Virus record (IMG/VR): IMGVR_UViG_3300020056_002227
Location: 62,001-126,000 of that record
DNA from: a virus
Length of the DNA stretch: 64,000 nt
Reading direction: 5' to 3' (one strand)
Shown here: positions 7,726-14,765 of the stretch, piece by piece
Layout: each line of letters opens with the position of its first letter
Numbering within the stretch: position 1 is the stretch's first letter
The notes under the pieces: model-generated
Seen by the model: only the letters and a program-made list of their open reading frames with translations
Told to the model about the DNA's origin: nothing
Database searches by the model: none
Translations under genes and position numbers: made by a program

Positions 7726-7739
7726 GGTGACTTTAAATC

Positions 7740-8144
7740 ATGGACAACGAGGATATTTTTAGAGGCGTGGGTGTAGAGGTCAAACTACCGACTGAAGATA
7801 GCTTCCTTAAGATTAAAGAGACACTTACTCGCATCGGTATCTCTTCTAGGAAGGAAAGGAAATTATATCAGTCCTGCCACATATTACACAAAAAGGGTAG
7901 ATATTCTATCCTACATTTCAAAGAGCTGTTTATCTTAGACGGCAAACATAATACATTCACAGAGGAAGATCAGGCGAGAAGAAACACCATCGTCAACCTA
8001 CTCGAAGAATGGGAACTGCTTGAGATAGTAGATAAAGAAAAGACCAAAGAGCCCGTTGCTGGACTCAATCAAATTAAGATTATTTCTTATAAAGATAAAG
8101 GTGACTGGGAGCTTGCTGTAAAGTATAACATTGGCAAAAAGTGA
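7740..8144 (+). CDS. regA: Translational repressor RegA
   Basis: A 134-residue protein closely matching T4 RegA (122 residues): LKIKETLTRIGIS, then LYQSCHILHKKGRYSI, HFKELFILDG, TEEDQARRNTIVNLLEEW and a terminal KYNIGKK. RegA binds AU-rich translation start regions of many early mRNAs, including its own and those of the clamp loader, and blocks ribosomes. The region before its own ATG is AU-rich (about 7703-7740), fitting autoregulation. Gene order 45-44-62-regA is as in T4. Confidence 0.95.
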   Translation: MDNEDIFRGVGVEVKLPTEDSFLKIKETLTRIGISSRKERKLYQSCHILHKKGRYSILHFKELFILDGKHNTFTEEDQARRNTIVNLLEEWELLEIVDKEKTKEPVAGLNQIKIISYKDKGDWELAVKYNIGKK

Positions 8145-8151
8145 GATTATT

Positions 8152-8664
8152 ATGAATGTCTATAAGGCATATGATGAGGCCGAAATTCCGGTCTTTGCTA
8201 CAGAAGGTTCGGCATGTTTTGATATCAAGGCAAATATCAAAAACGGCCAATATCTAAAATCTTATAACAATTGGAATAAAGAACAGAGTATTCTGGTAAA
8301 AGGAGTAGGGGGTCTACGAGACGCCTTTCAACTTCCACCAGGTATTCGATGTCTTGTACCTACCGGCTTAATCTTTGATATACCCGAAGGGCATGTACTA
8401 AAGATGTACATTCGTTCTGGTGTTGCACTAAAGAAAGGTTTGGTTCTTTCTAATGGTACAGGGATCATCGACTCTGATTATGTAGAACAGACGTTTATGA
8501 TGATATCGAACATGACCGATTGTCTGGTGACAATTGAAAACGGAGAAAGGTTAGCCCAAGGTATTCTCGAGCCAACCGTTCCTTATGATCTAGTAGAAAC
8601 CAACGAAAGACCGGTGCAGAAAACTGACCGAGATGGTGGTTTTGGTAGTACGGGTTCTAGCTAA
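8152..8664 (+). CDS. dut: dUTPase (deoxyuridine triphosphatase)
   Basis: A 170-residue trimeric-type dUTPase with motifs in order: GSACFDIKA (I), IRSGVALKKGL (II), GTGIIDSDYVE (III), ERLAQGIL (IV) and the glycine-rich RDGGFGSTG (V) at the end. It has an insertion of about 30 residues between motifs I and II. It hydrolyses dUTP to dUMP, which keeps uracil out of DNA and feeds thymidylate or hydroxymethyl-pyrimidine synthesis. The ATG at 8152 is preferred over an in-frame TTG at 8131 within the end of regA. The last 8 bases overlap the convergent gene on the other strand. Confidence 0.92.
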   Translation: MNVYKAYDEAEIPVFATEGSACFDIKANIKNGQYLKSYNNWNKEQSILVKGVGGLRDAFQLPPGIRCLVPTGLIFDIPEGHVLKMYIRSGVALKKGLVLSNGTGIIDSDYVEQTFMMISNMTDCLVTIENGERLAQGILEPTVPYDLVETNERPVQKTDRDGGFGSTGSS

Positions 8665-8950
8665 ACCTAGAAACCTTTTCTACTTTACAAGTATGACGGT
8701 TATCATCAATAAAGAAGATAACTCTTGTACCTTCTTTGAAGGTTCGAGCCTTAGTGGCAAATCGAACGTCAGAATTTTGTTCGATGGGTAGATTGCAGGC
8801 TGTTTCAATCTTCCAGTAATCACCTTGTCTCTTATCGTAGACAATCATACCAGTTTTGGTCATGAGAGTAGTATTTTTTGTGATATGAACTGGAACATCT
8901 GCAAACACAGATGTTGAAAACAACAAAGCCAATAGAGTTAGATATTTCAT
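8657..8950 (-). CDS. Small exported protein with signal peptide
   Basis: A 97-residue minus-strand protein. Residues 1-17 form a clear Sec signal (MKYLTLLALLFSTSVFA) with an Ala-x-Ala-like cleavage region before DVPV. The mature part of about 80 residues has two cysteines (CNLP and HTCKVEK), likely a disulphide, and a WKIETAC segment. AAAAGGA precedes the ATG at 8950 by 7 bases, so the longer upstream reading is not used. It is the only minus-strand gene of the early half and is divergent from the RHH gene. Export suggests action in the periplasm or cell surface, for example superinfection exclusion or lysis control; that is inference. Confidence 0.75.
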   Translation of the reverse strand: MKYLTLLALLFSTSVFADVPVHITKNTTLMTKTGMIVYDKRQGDYWKIETACNLPIEQNSDVRFATKARTFKEGTRVIFFIDDNRHTCKVEKVSRFS

Positions 8951-8974
8951 AATGCTATCCTTTTGGTTGTATTT

Positions 8975-9017
8975 TTGATATATGACAGAAATATTACATA
9001 TATACACCATATATATG
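8975..9017 (+). promoter_or_regulatory. Divergent intergenic region with inverted-repeat operator candidate
   Basis: An 8-base inverted repeat, CATATATA (8997-9004) and TATATATG (9010-9017), is separated by 5 bases. It overlaps a possible -10 (TATATA, 8999-9004) lying 18 bases after TTGATA (8975-8980) on the plus strand. It sits between the exported-protein gene (minus) and the RHH-protein gene (plus). This is the usual place for autoregulation by a small RHH repressor. The AT-rich nature of the repeat means chance cannot be excluded. Confidence 0.5.
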
Positions 9018-9035
9018 AATTTGAGGATCTTGGGT

Positions 9036-9191
9036 ATGAAGAAGAACGACACTCTCATTGTTAAAATTAATGATGCAGAGAAAAAGGAATTTCTTGAGTT
9101 GTGCAAGAATATTGATACTTCGGCGAGTCGCGAAGTACGTCATTTTATTCGAAAATTTATTGCAGAGCATACAGCACAACTGAATAAATAA
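9036..9191 (+). CDS. Small ribbon-helix-helix (Arc/CopG-like) DNA-binding protein
   Basis: A 51-residue protein with the pattern beta strand (TLIVKIND), helix (AEKKEFLELCKNI), Thr/Ser turn (DTSASRE) and second helix (REVRHFIRKFIAEH), matching the RHH fold of Arc/CopG/MetJ-type repressors. The ATG at 9036 follows GAGG with 9-base spacing; in-frame starts at 8982 and 9015 lie in or at the operator-like repeat and are less likely. It is divergent from the exported-protein gene, so it probably controls that gene and itself. Fold assignment comes from pattern only. Confidence 0.65.
   Translation: MKKNDTLIVKINDAEKKEFLELCKNIDTSASREVRHFIRKFIAEHTAQLNK
9183..9190 (+). promoter_or_regulatory. Possible T4-type late promoter box before hsp20
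   Basis: AATAAATA overlaps the end of the RHH gene, 90 bases before the hsp20 ATG, and fits the NATAAATA consensus for T4-like late promoters of marine phages. The leader it would create (9197-9280) contains GTAGGA/TCCTAC and GATGG/CCATC hairpins. Confidence 0.4.
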
Positions 9192-9280
9192 ATTTTGTAG
9201 GATGCCAATTGGGTCCTACCAAATCGATGGGTATTTACCATCACTACAATTAAAACTCTTGCTTAAATAAGGAGAAACTT

Positions 9281-9739
9281 ATGACTGGTTTAAATATTAA
9301 CCACCTCACCCCGTTCACTGTAGGTTTTGATAGAATGCTTGATCGACTCGAAACGATGTCTGATCACATGAATCGAAATAATACAGGATTCCCGCCCTAC
9401 AACATCCGTAAACAGGAAGATCATTTCTATATCGACTTGGCACTTGCTGGGCTCGATAAAGATGATGTTGAAATCGAAGTAGCAGATGGAAATCTCACCA
9501 TTCGTTCCACTTGGGACGAGCAAGGTGACTACTTCAATGCTGGTGGAGATATGCTCCACCGCGGTATCTCTTTCCGAAAGTTCACCCGTAATTTCTCTAT
9601 TGCGGAAGACATTCAGGTAGTAGATGCCGAATTTGTGAATGGTCTTTTAACGATTCATCTGGAACGCATTGTACCAGAAGAGAAAAAGCCCAAGAAAATT
9701 GAAATTGGTTTAGGTGAAAGGAAACTGTTAACCGAATAG
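9281..9739 (+). CDS. hsp20: Small heat shock protein Hsp20
   Basis: A 152-residue alpha-crystallin-domain chaperone. After an N-terminal arm with a typical start (NHLTPFTVGFDRMLDRLE), the crystallin domain covers about residues 45-140: FYIDLALAGLDKDDVEIEV, RGISFRKFTRNF and the GLLTIHLER strand, with basic KKPKKIEI after it. Such genes are common in T4-like marine phages and are thought to protect phage or host proteins during infection; IbpA is the bacterial relative. The AGGAG ribosome site is 6 bases before ATG and may be masked by an upstream CTCTT (see findings). The next gene is a peroxiredoxin, another stress gene. Confidence 0.93.
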   Translation: MTGLNINHLTPFTVGFDRMLDRLETMSDHMNRNNTGFPPYNIRKQEDHFYIDLALAGLDKDDVEIEVADGNLTIRSTWDEQGDYFNAGGDMLHRGISFRKFTRNFSIAEDIQVVDAEFVNGLLTIHLERIVPEEKKPKKIEIGLGERKLLTE

Positions 9740-9769
9740 TCTTCACCCCCTTTAATATGGAGATTAATT

Positions 9770-10324
9770 ATGAATAGAAATGGTAGACGCATCCCAGATG
9801 TGACCTTTCAAACACGTGTACGAGACGATTCTATCGATGGGCCAAATCCCTATCGATGGGAAGCCGTAACCACTGGTGACCTCTTTGATGGAAAGCGAGT
9901 GGTCGTATTTTCTTTGCCCGGTGCATTTACACCGACGTGTTCCACCTATCAGGTGCCAGGTTATGAAGAAAACTATAACCTGATTCGTGATCTAGGTGTT
10001 GACGAGGTATATTGTGCTTCTGTTAATGATTCATTTGTGATGAACAAGTGGGCAAAAGATCAATGTGTCGAAAAGGTAAAAATGATCCCAGATGGTACGG
10101 GATGCTTTACTCGACAAATGGGTATGCTTGTCGATAAGTCTAATCTTGGTTTTGGTTTGAGATCGTGGCGTTATGCTATGGTTGTGACTGATGGAAGAAT
10201 TGAGGCTTTCTTTGAAGAGCCAGGACTGAGAGATAATGCTTCTGATGATCCCTATGGAGAAACTGCTCCACAGATGATTATTGATTATTTGAGATCTGCA
10301 TCATCTCTACAACAGGCAAGCTAA
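9770..10324 (+). CDS. Peroxiredoxin (AhpC/TSA, Prx5-like)
   Basis: A 184-residue thiol peroxidase. The active-site motif PxxxTxxC is present as PGAFTPTC (residues 50-57; peroxidatic Cys57). SVNDSFVMNKWAKDQ and the LRSWRYAMVVTDGRIEAFF segment are typical of the Prx5/hybrid peroxiredoxin group, where an Arg near the latter completes the site. It would reduce hydrogen peroxide or organic peroxides with glutathione/glutaredoxin or thioredoxin. In a phage it is an auxiliary metabolic gene. It ends 5 bases before a strong terminator and follows hsp20, so the two may form a stress unit. Confidence 0.9.
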   Translation: MNRNGRRIPDVTFQTRVRDDSIDGPNPYRWEAVTTGDLFDGKRVVVFSLPGAFTPTCSTYQVPGYEENYNLIRDLGVDEVYCASVNDSFVMNKWAKDQCVEKVKMIPDGTGCFTRQMGMLVDKSNLGFGLRSWRYAMVVTDGRIEAFFEEPGLRDNASDDPYGETAPQMIIDYLRSASSLQQAS

Positions 10325-10328
10325 AGAC

Positions 10329-10352
10329 AGAGGGGCTCCGGCCCCTCTTTTC
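10329..10352 (+). terminator. Strong terminator between convergent gene blocks
   Basis: AGAGGGGC (10329-10336) pairs with GCCCCTCT (10341-10348) around a 4-base TCCG loop, followed by TTTCTT. It separates the rightward peroxiredoxin gene (stop 10322-10324) from the leftward tape-measure gene (stop 10355-10353). The hairpin could also stop leftward transcripts, though the T-run on that side is poor. Confidence 0.9.
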
Positions 10353-12209
10353 TTATCCAGCAGGACTACCTAATGATCTCATAGGACCACCACTAAATAC
10401 TGTACTTACCTCTGTTTTAACATTATCACCTTGTTTGACAACGTGTGTGGTGACTGGTGCATTTGTGGTATTCTGATTAATAATAACAGGACCTTGCATA
10501 TTCGGTGCATTTTCTTCTACAGTACCCAAAACCCTTCCATTGGCATCAATAACACCTAGGTCTCTCATCATCTGGTCATTTAATGCTTTTGCCTCTTCTG
10601 CGGTGAGAGGATTCTCTAGACGTTCAAGGTATGATTGAATTCGCTCTTCATCAGCTCCTGCCAGTACTGCTGTTGCAATTGTCTGATCTTGTTGAGCCTG
10701 TAACCTTTGCAGTTCTGCTACTCTTTCTTTATCAAATTCTGCTTTGGCTCTTGCATATGCTTCGTCAGATTCACCTACATTTCGGCCTTTGCGTGCCCTT
10801 TGAGCTCTAAATTCTTTTTCTGCCAATTCATCAATTTTTTCTTGTATCTCTCTTGCAGATCTTTGTGCTGCAGCAGTAGCTTCCTCTCTGATTGCAGCAT
10901 TCTCAGCCTCTACAATATCTCTTTGGGCTTGAATTGCAGCATTACCGAGACCTATATTCTCTAATTGTTGTTCTGTCAAACTCTTAGAAAGTGCCTCTCG
11001 TTCTTCTAACATTTGCTCTAATTTTGATTCTGCATCTGTCTTGAGGTCTTCAATATTCTCAAGCGAATCTTCCATCACATTTGTAATGGCACCTTCATCA
11101 TATGCATCATCTCTTATTACGTCTGCAATTTTTTCACCGATACCGAGAGCCGCACCTACGGCTGCACCTACCACAGCACCCTTTGGTCCAAACATTAAAC
11201 CAATAGATGCGTATTTTAATACAGTACCACCAAAATCTACTGCATCGTATTTTCTGTTTTTAATCTCATTGGGAGTCATACCCATTACATTTTCGCGAAT
11301 GGCATCACCCATTGCAGGCATCAGAGTATCTAATGCCAACGTTGCCAGACCAGCAACACTAAGACTTCTGAGGTTCGGCATTCTCATGCCTTTTCCTATA
11401 TCCTTACCTCCGAGGCCTCCGCGACGACCGTCGGGATCCACATCTGGAGGAGCGGCACCACCTCTTCTTCTTAGCGCTTCAATTACACCGTAAGAAACTA
11501 AACCATCACGAATCATCTCGGTTACAGGGCCAGCAGCCAATGCGGCCGCACCAATTCCAAGACCTGCCACGGCAGCCGTTCCTGCTGTTGCAGCAAGTTT
11601 CTCTAAATTTTCAGGTGATAATGCTGCTTCCATTTGAGTTAAAATTAATGGAGTCTTCTCTGCTATCAGATTTAAAGATGTGGAAATCTTGTCCCATGCT
11701 GTTGTTGCAATGGAATCGACCATTCGATCTAATCCACCCTCAGTTCTGGAATTGAGATACCCATAACCTATTGTGGCTGCTCCAATACCAAAGGCACCAG
11801 CGGCAAGGAATTTCATATTCTGAAGACCCTTCAATTGCTCGAATAGCCCCTTTCCTTTGCCCTTATCTTTCTCTGCGGCAAGATCATTCTTTAATTTTTC
11901 TGTCTCAACTTTTTCACGCAAGGCCTTTAATTCTGCGGATTCTTGGTTTGCTTCAAGATCATCAAAAGCCCTATCTCGTGCAGCCTGCTCCCTTTCTCTC
12001 TCTGCAATATCTGCTTGAGCACCCATAGATGCTCTCATCGTATCAGTTTGTGCCGCAATATTATTTGAAATGGTATTAAAAATACCTTCAAATTTAGCCA
12101 ATTCGACCTTCACAGAGCGAATTGAATTAGAGCCTGTATTACGTAACAGCCTGCCTTCTGCTTGGAGCTTATCTATGATGGCCTGTGTTTCGGCCGAGAG
12201 TTCAGCCAT
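10353..12209 (-). CDS. Tail tape-measure-like protein (gp29 position)
   Basis: A 618-residue protein. It has an Ala/Glu-rich coiled-coil start (residues about 60-130), three hydrophobic Gly/Ala-rich stretches (about 133-155, 205-230 and 335-360, e.g. GPKGAVVGAAVGAALGIGE), a long coiled coil at about 385-500 (EEREALSKSLTEQQLENI onwards) and a flexible C-terminus. This resembles a tape measure, and its length is close to T4 gp29 (590 residues). It lies directly downstream of the gp26/gp51 chaperone frames, the position tape measures hold after G/GT genes in many tailed phages. No lytic domain is seen. Confidence 0.68.
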   Translation of the reverse strand: MAELSAETQAIIDKLQAEGRLLRNTGSNSIRSVKVELAKFEGIFNTISNNIAAQTDTMRASMGAQADIAEREREQAARDRAFDDLEANQESAELKALREKVETEKLKNDLAAEKDKGKGKGLFEQLKGLQNMKFLAAGAFGIGAATIGYGYLNSRTEGGLDRMVDSIATTAWDKISTSLNLIAEKTPLILTQMEAALSPENLEKLAATAGTAAVAGLGIGAAALAAGPVTEMIRDGLVSYGVIEALRRRGGAAPPDVDPDGRRGGLGGKDIGKGMRMPNLRSLSVAGLATLALDTLMPAMGDAIRENVMGMTPNEIKNRKYDAVDFGGTVLKYASIGLMFGPKGAVVGAAVGAALGIGEKIADVIRDDAYDEGAITNVMEDSLENIEDLKTDAESKLEQMLEEREALSKSLTEQQLENIGLGNAAIQAQRDIVEAENAAIREEATAAAQRSAREIQEKIDELAEKEFRAQRARKGRNVGESDEAYARAKAEFDKERVAELQRLQAQQDQTIATAVLAGADEERIQSYLERLENPLTAEEAKALNDQMMRDLGVIDANGRVLGTVEENAPNMQGPVIINQNTTNAPVTTHVVKQGDNVKTEVSTVFSGGPMRSLGSPAG

Positions 12210-12480
12210 TTACTTCGTTCTCCATGAAACAGTTACTGGGCTTGGGGTAATTGTCACTTAAAAGCATGTTTTCTGCCCACTCGAGTTCTTGAATAAGTCT
12301 GTTATACCAATGAGCATCATAGGCACTATTATTAGGGTTATCTCGCTCGATCTTCAGCATCGAAATGCGCATCTTAACGTATTCTTTTTTGGCCAGTGCC
12401 TTCTTCATTCTACGTTCTTCTCGCTGGAGCAGGCCTAATTTACCTACTGTTGCACATTCAAATTTTTGTTCTACCTTCAT
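12202..12480 (-). CDS. Small protein between gp51 frame and tape measure
   Basis: A 92-residue basic helical protein (LQREERRMKKALAKKEYVK) ending in an acidic tail. The ATG at 12480 overlaps the TGA of the gp51 frame as ATGA, and its stop overlaps the tape-measure start by 8 bases, so all three are coupled. AAAAGGA precedes the ATG. I do not recognise a family; the place suggests a tail/hub assembly factor (T4 gp28 would be a candidate by position only). Confidence 0.65.
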   Translation of the reverse strand: MKVEQKFECATVGKLGLLQREERRMKKALAKKEYVKMRISMLKIERDNPNNSAYDAHWYNRLIQELEWAENMLLSDNYPKPSNCFMENEVNG

Positions 12481-12650
12481 TGGTTCTTTTCCTTTTGTTT
12501 TTCGATGTAGTTAATCAACATCTGGAAATATAAATCCCTTTCGTATGGCAACATGCCTTCAATATCTGATATCGAATATTTATGATGCTGTGCCAAAGAA
12601 AATATCATTTGATAATATTCACCGAGACTAACATGACACAGCGTCAGGAA
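12477..12650 (-). CDS. 51: gp51-like tail/hub assembly domain read by -1 frameshift from gp26
   Basis: On the minus strand an open frame with no good start runs from the gp26 slip site to TGA at 12479-12477. It encodes 57 residues including LGEYYQMIFSLAQHHKYS, ISDIEGMLPYERDLYFQ and MLINYIEKQKEKN, a compact helical domain like the T part of tail assembly chaperones and like short gp51 proteins of marine T4-like phages. Slippage on T TTT TTT (12656-12650) would join it to gp26, giving 289 residues. Its TGA overlaps the next ATG as ATGA, strong evidence that this frame is translated. An alternative is internal initiation at ATG 12608, without a clear ribosome site. Confidence 0.75.
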   Translation of the reverse strand, partial: FLTLCHVSLGEYYQMIFSLAQHHKYSISDIEGMLPYERDLYFQMLINYIEKQKEKNQ

Positions 12651-13345
12651 AAAAAACTGCGCATGCCCTCGACTACAAATGTTTTCTCTTTACCTTCCTT
12701 ATTCTTATATTTCATTTCGTGACGCAATTTAGGCATCGTTTCAAAAAATGCTTGAACACCTTTAATTACATCACCTGGCATATCTTCCATGAAAGCATCG
12801 ATCTCTTCTTGCGAGTATTCACTAAAATCGTGTATCTCATCTTCAGAGGCAATTCTATCCAAACATGCGACCATGATATAGTAATTAACTAGCGGATCTT
12901 TAGGATCCAGTTTAATAATCTGACCAAACTCATCGATGGTAGGATATCTTAAAAACAAAACGTAATCTTCGTTTACCCTAACCTCATTCGTGTGAGATTT
13001 ATCCCTCGTGACCTTTACCTTAGTAATATCAAGGTCTAACTGTACGGTTTCTTCTGTGTCTGGATCTTTAATAGTAAACGACACATTATTATCCACGGAT
13101 CTTGCACGTAACTGTAACAGTACATATTCAAGATCAAACATTGCAAGGGTAGAGATATCAATGTCTACCAAACAATTATTTACAATCTGCCTTGCAGCAA
13201 GTAGCTCTTGTTCTGCATCTCCAGATTCTTGTGCCACTAACAGAATTTTTTCTTCTTTAACTGTAAATGGTCTGTATTTTATTTTTCTACCTGTAGACGG
13301 CAACTCCATCTCAGATATTGGCAAATCAATTTTTGGTAAACTCAT
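12644..13345 (-). CDS. 26: Baseplate hub / tail assembly protein gp26
   Basis: A 233-residue protein similar in pattern to T4 gp26 (208): IDLPISEMELPSTGRKI, YRPFTVKEEKILLVAQES, a middle beta part, then DFSEYSQEEIDAFMEDMP and FFETMPKLRHEMKYKN. These features also resemble G-type tail chaperones of other phages. GGGAG lies 10 bases before the ATG. The final codons read through eight T residues, and the zero-frame stop comes one codon later. The gene is followed in the -1 frame by a gp51-like domain. Confidence 0.82.
   Translation of the reverse strand: MSLPKIDLPISEMELPSTGRKIKYRPFTVKEEKILLVAQESGDAEQELLAARQIVNNCLVDIDISTLAMFDLEYVLLQLRARSVDNNVSFTIKDPDTEETVQLDLDITKVKVTRDKSHTNEVRVNEDYVLFLRYPTIDEFGQIIKLDPKDPLVNYYIMVACLDRIASEDEIHDFSEYSQEEIDAFMEDMPGDVIKGVQAFFETMPKLRHEMKYKNKEGKEKTFVVEGMRSFFS
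12649..12656 (-). promoter_or_regulatory. Probable -1 ribosomal frameshift site (T8) in gp26
   Basis: Minus-strand reading is AGT TTT TTT TCC TGA, so the heptamer T TTT TTT is in the correct X XXY YYZ phase. An SD-like GAGGG lies 9 bases upstream (12670-12666), the arrangement that stimulates -1 shifting in dnaX. A small TGAC/GTCA hairpin follows but is weak. A shift extends gp26 by 57 residues. Confidence 0.75.
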
Positions 13346-13366
13346 GGTATACTTACTCCCAATAAT

Positions 13367-14149
13367 TTAAATTCCTAATGTATTACTAATATTATCAAAC
13401 GAATTAGTTACTCTTGTCACTCTATTTACTGCATCTTGAATCGAGGTGGGTCTTCCAGCTCGAGTCGTTTGTCTCACAACATCTGCAAACCCGGCAACGG
13501 CACCAAGAATATCCAAGAGTCCAGTACCTCGATTCAGGCGAGATGTGGGTGATCCAGTCTTTTCACCAGAATATTCCAATCTCTTATAATTGAACGATAC
13601 TGGTAATGTCAGATAGCTGTCGTTATTCTCCCATGCCAGATCGATATCACCAACAATGGTGGGATAACACTTATCTAATATAACCTCATAATACTTGTCT
13701 GCGAAACTTTCTGTGCTGTAATGCCTAACGGTCATTCGACAAGCATATTCATCCCGGTAGCCTATTTCAAAAGGTAGTTTCTCATCTATCTGAGCAAACG
13801 GCCCACCCTTTGTTCCGTAATTCATAACGCTTTGAGCCCACTGGTGAAAGAAAGAAATAACCTGATGATCTGAATCACACATAAAAATTGTTTCCAATGG
13901 CCTCGCGGAGATTCCGGTTGGTAACAATGATGGCAATTGTCCTACCTGAGCATTTTCTGTCGTATTAAAAATGATGCCCGGCATGTTAACCGACTTACAG
14001 AAAAATGTAAATTCTCTGGTTCCAAATACTTTATTTTCAGCAAGAGTGCTATCCTTATAAGGAGTCATCGTAACTTCAAATAAAGATGATCGAGCCGGAC
14101 CTCCGAATCGATTCATTGTTGATTTGAATTGAGTTATATCGAATGGCAT
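13367..14149 (-). CDS. 54: Baseplate tail tube initiator gp54
   Basis: A 260-residue protein with the tail-tube-like fold signature: FEVTMTPY near the start, FFCKSVNMPGIIFNT, RPLETIFMCDSDHQVISFF, and DLAWENNDSYLTLPVSFNY followed by KRLEY. This pattern and context (beside gp26/gp51, with gp48 across the divergent promoters) fit gp54, which nucleates tube polymerisation on the baseplate; T4 gp54 is 320 residues. The last 50 residues are low complexity and helical. A gp19-type tube protein is less likely because the length is greater and gp48 is nearby. Confidence 0.72.
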   Translation of the reverse strand: MPFDITQFKSTMNRFGGPARSSLFEVTMTPYKDSTLAENKVFGTREFTFFCKSVNMPGIIFNTTENAQVGQLPSLLPTGISARPLETIFMCDSDHQVISFFHQWAQSVMNYGTKGGPFAQIDEKLPFEIGYRDEYACRMTVRHYSTESFADKYYEVILDKCYPTIVGDIDLAWENNDSYLTLPVSFNYKRLEYSGEKTGSPTSRLNRGTGLLDILGAVAGFADVVRQTTRAGRPTSIQDAVNRVTRVTNSFDNISNTLGI

Positions 14150-14152
14150 TTA

Positions 14153-14764
14153 TTATCCTCTGATTATTCTTCTTGAGTCGGCATAAACTTTTTGTTTTGA
14201 TGCTCCGACAAATTTAGCCATTGGTAAGAAAAGAGCAATGTCCCATTCACTGGGATTGATATAAACAAACCTGGATCTCGTCTGTGCATTCAAATAATGT
14301 TTAATACAAGGTTTGAATTCTTTAAATTTTGCTGCGCTACTCAATAATTCATATGATATTCTTAATTTCGTTGTCTCGTCATATTTCTTATTAGTAAGAT
14401 TTCCATATAGTGCATCCATTAATTTTGCACGTAGCACAGGAGGTAGATAGTGTACGTTAATACCCATAAACCCACCTTTTGCTTTATTTATCGGAAAAAT
14501 CAGCGGAAATCGATCCCAATAGGGTAGTGTATCTTTGTGTTTGGCATCGTATTCGAAAAGATACATATTGCCAACAACCGGTGTACTGACCATTTCACTC
14601 TTAGATTGTTTAATTACATTCTCACCGGTGACTCCAGTCTTAGATCCAGATTTGGACATTGCTTGAGCCTGATTTCGATACCACTCCCTAGCCTTAGTAG
14701 TCCGTGCAGGGACATTACCAGCACGAATACCTTTAGCTAGAATCTTATCGAATATTTCTGCCAA
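14153..14764 (-). CDS. Conserved virion-cluster protein, unassigned (gp2-type possible)
   Basis: A 203-residue protein. A basic N-terminal 60 residues is followed by a conserved core: VGNMYLFEYDAKHKDTLPYW, DRFPLIFPINKAKGGFMGIN and VHYLPPVLRAKLMDALY. Such a core occurs in marine T4-like phages next to gp4 and gp54. In T4 the gene next to the gp4 region is gp2 (DNA end protector), so gp2 is one candidate by order, but I cannot confirm it. The gene lies 1 base after gp4 and 3 bases before gp54, in one leftward transcript. A structural or head-completion role is most likely. Confidence 0.6.
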   Translation of the reverse strand: MAEIFDKILAKGIRAGNVPARTTKAREWYRNQAQAMSKSGSKTGVTGENVIKQSKSEMVSTPVVGNMYLFEYDAKHKDTLPYWDRFPLIFPINKAKGGFMGINVHYLPPVLRAKLMDALYGNLTNKKYDETTKLRISYELLSSAAKFKEFKPCIKHYLNAQTRSRFVYINPSEWDIALFLPMAKFVGASKQKVYADSRRIIRG

Positions 14765-14765
14765 T

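Noticed and set aside
8951-9106. Longer minus-strand start for the exported protein (149 residues)
   Set aside because: The extra 52 residues lie in the divergent control region and have no ribosome site; the start at 8950 has AAAAGGA and begins a clean signal peptide.
9192-9225. GTAGGA/TCCTAC hairpin as a terminator after the RHH gene
   Set aside because: No T-run follows and the loop is 11 bases; it fits better as a leader structure.
10707-12028. Several plus-strand ORFs opposite the tape-measure gene
   Set aside because: They are low-complexity mirror readings of a clear minus-strand coding sequence and lack ribosome sites.
12577-12584. Minus-strand CATAAATA inside the gp51 frame
   Set aside because: It is explained by coding for His-Lys-Tyr and lies within a coupled operon; a separate late promoter here is possible but unsupported.
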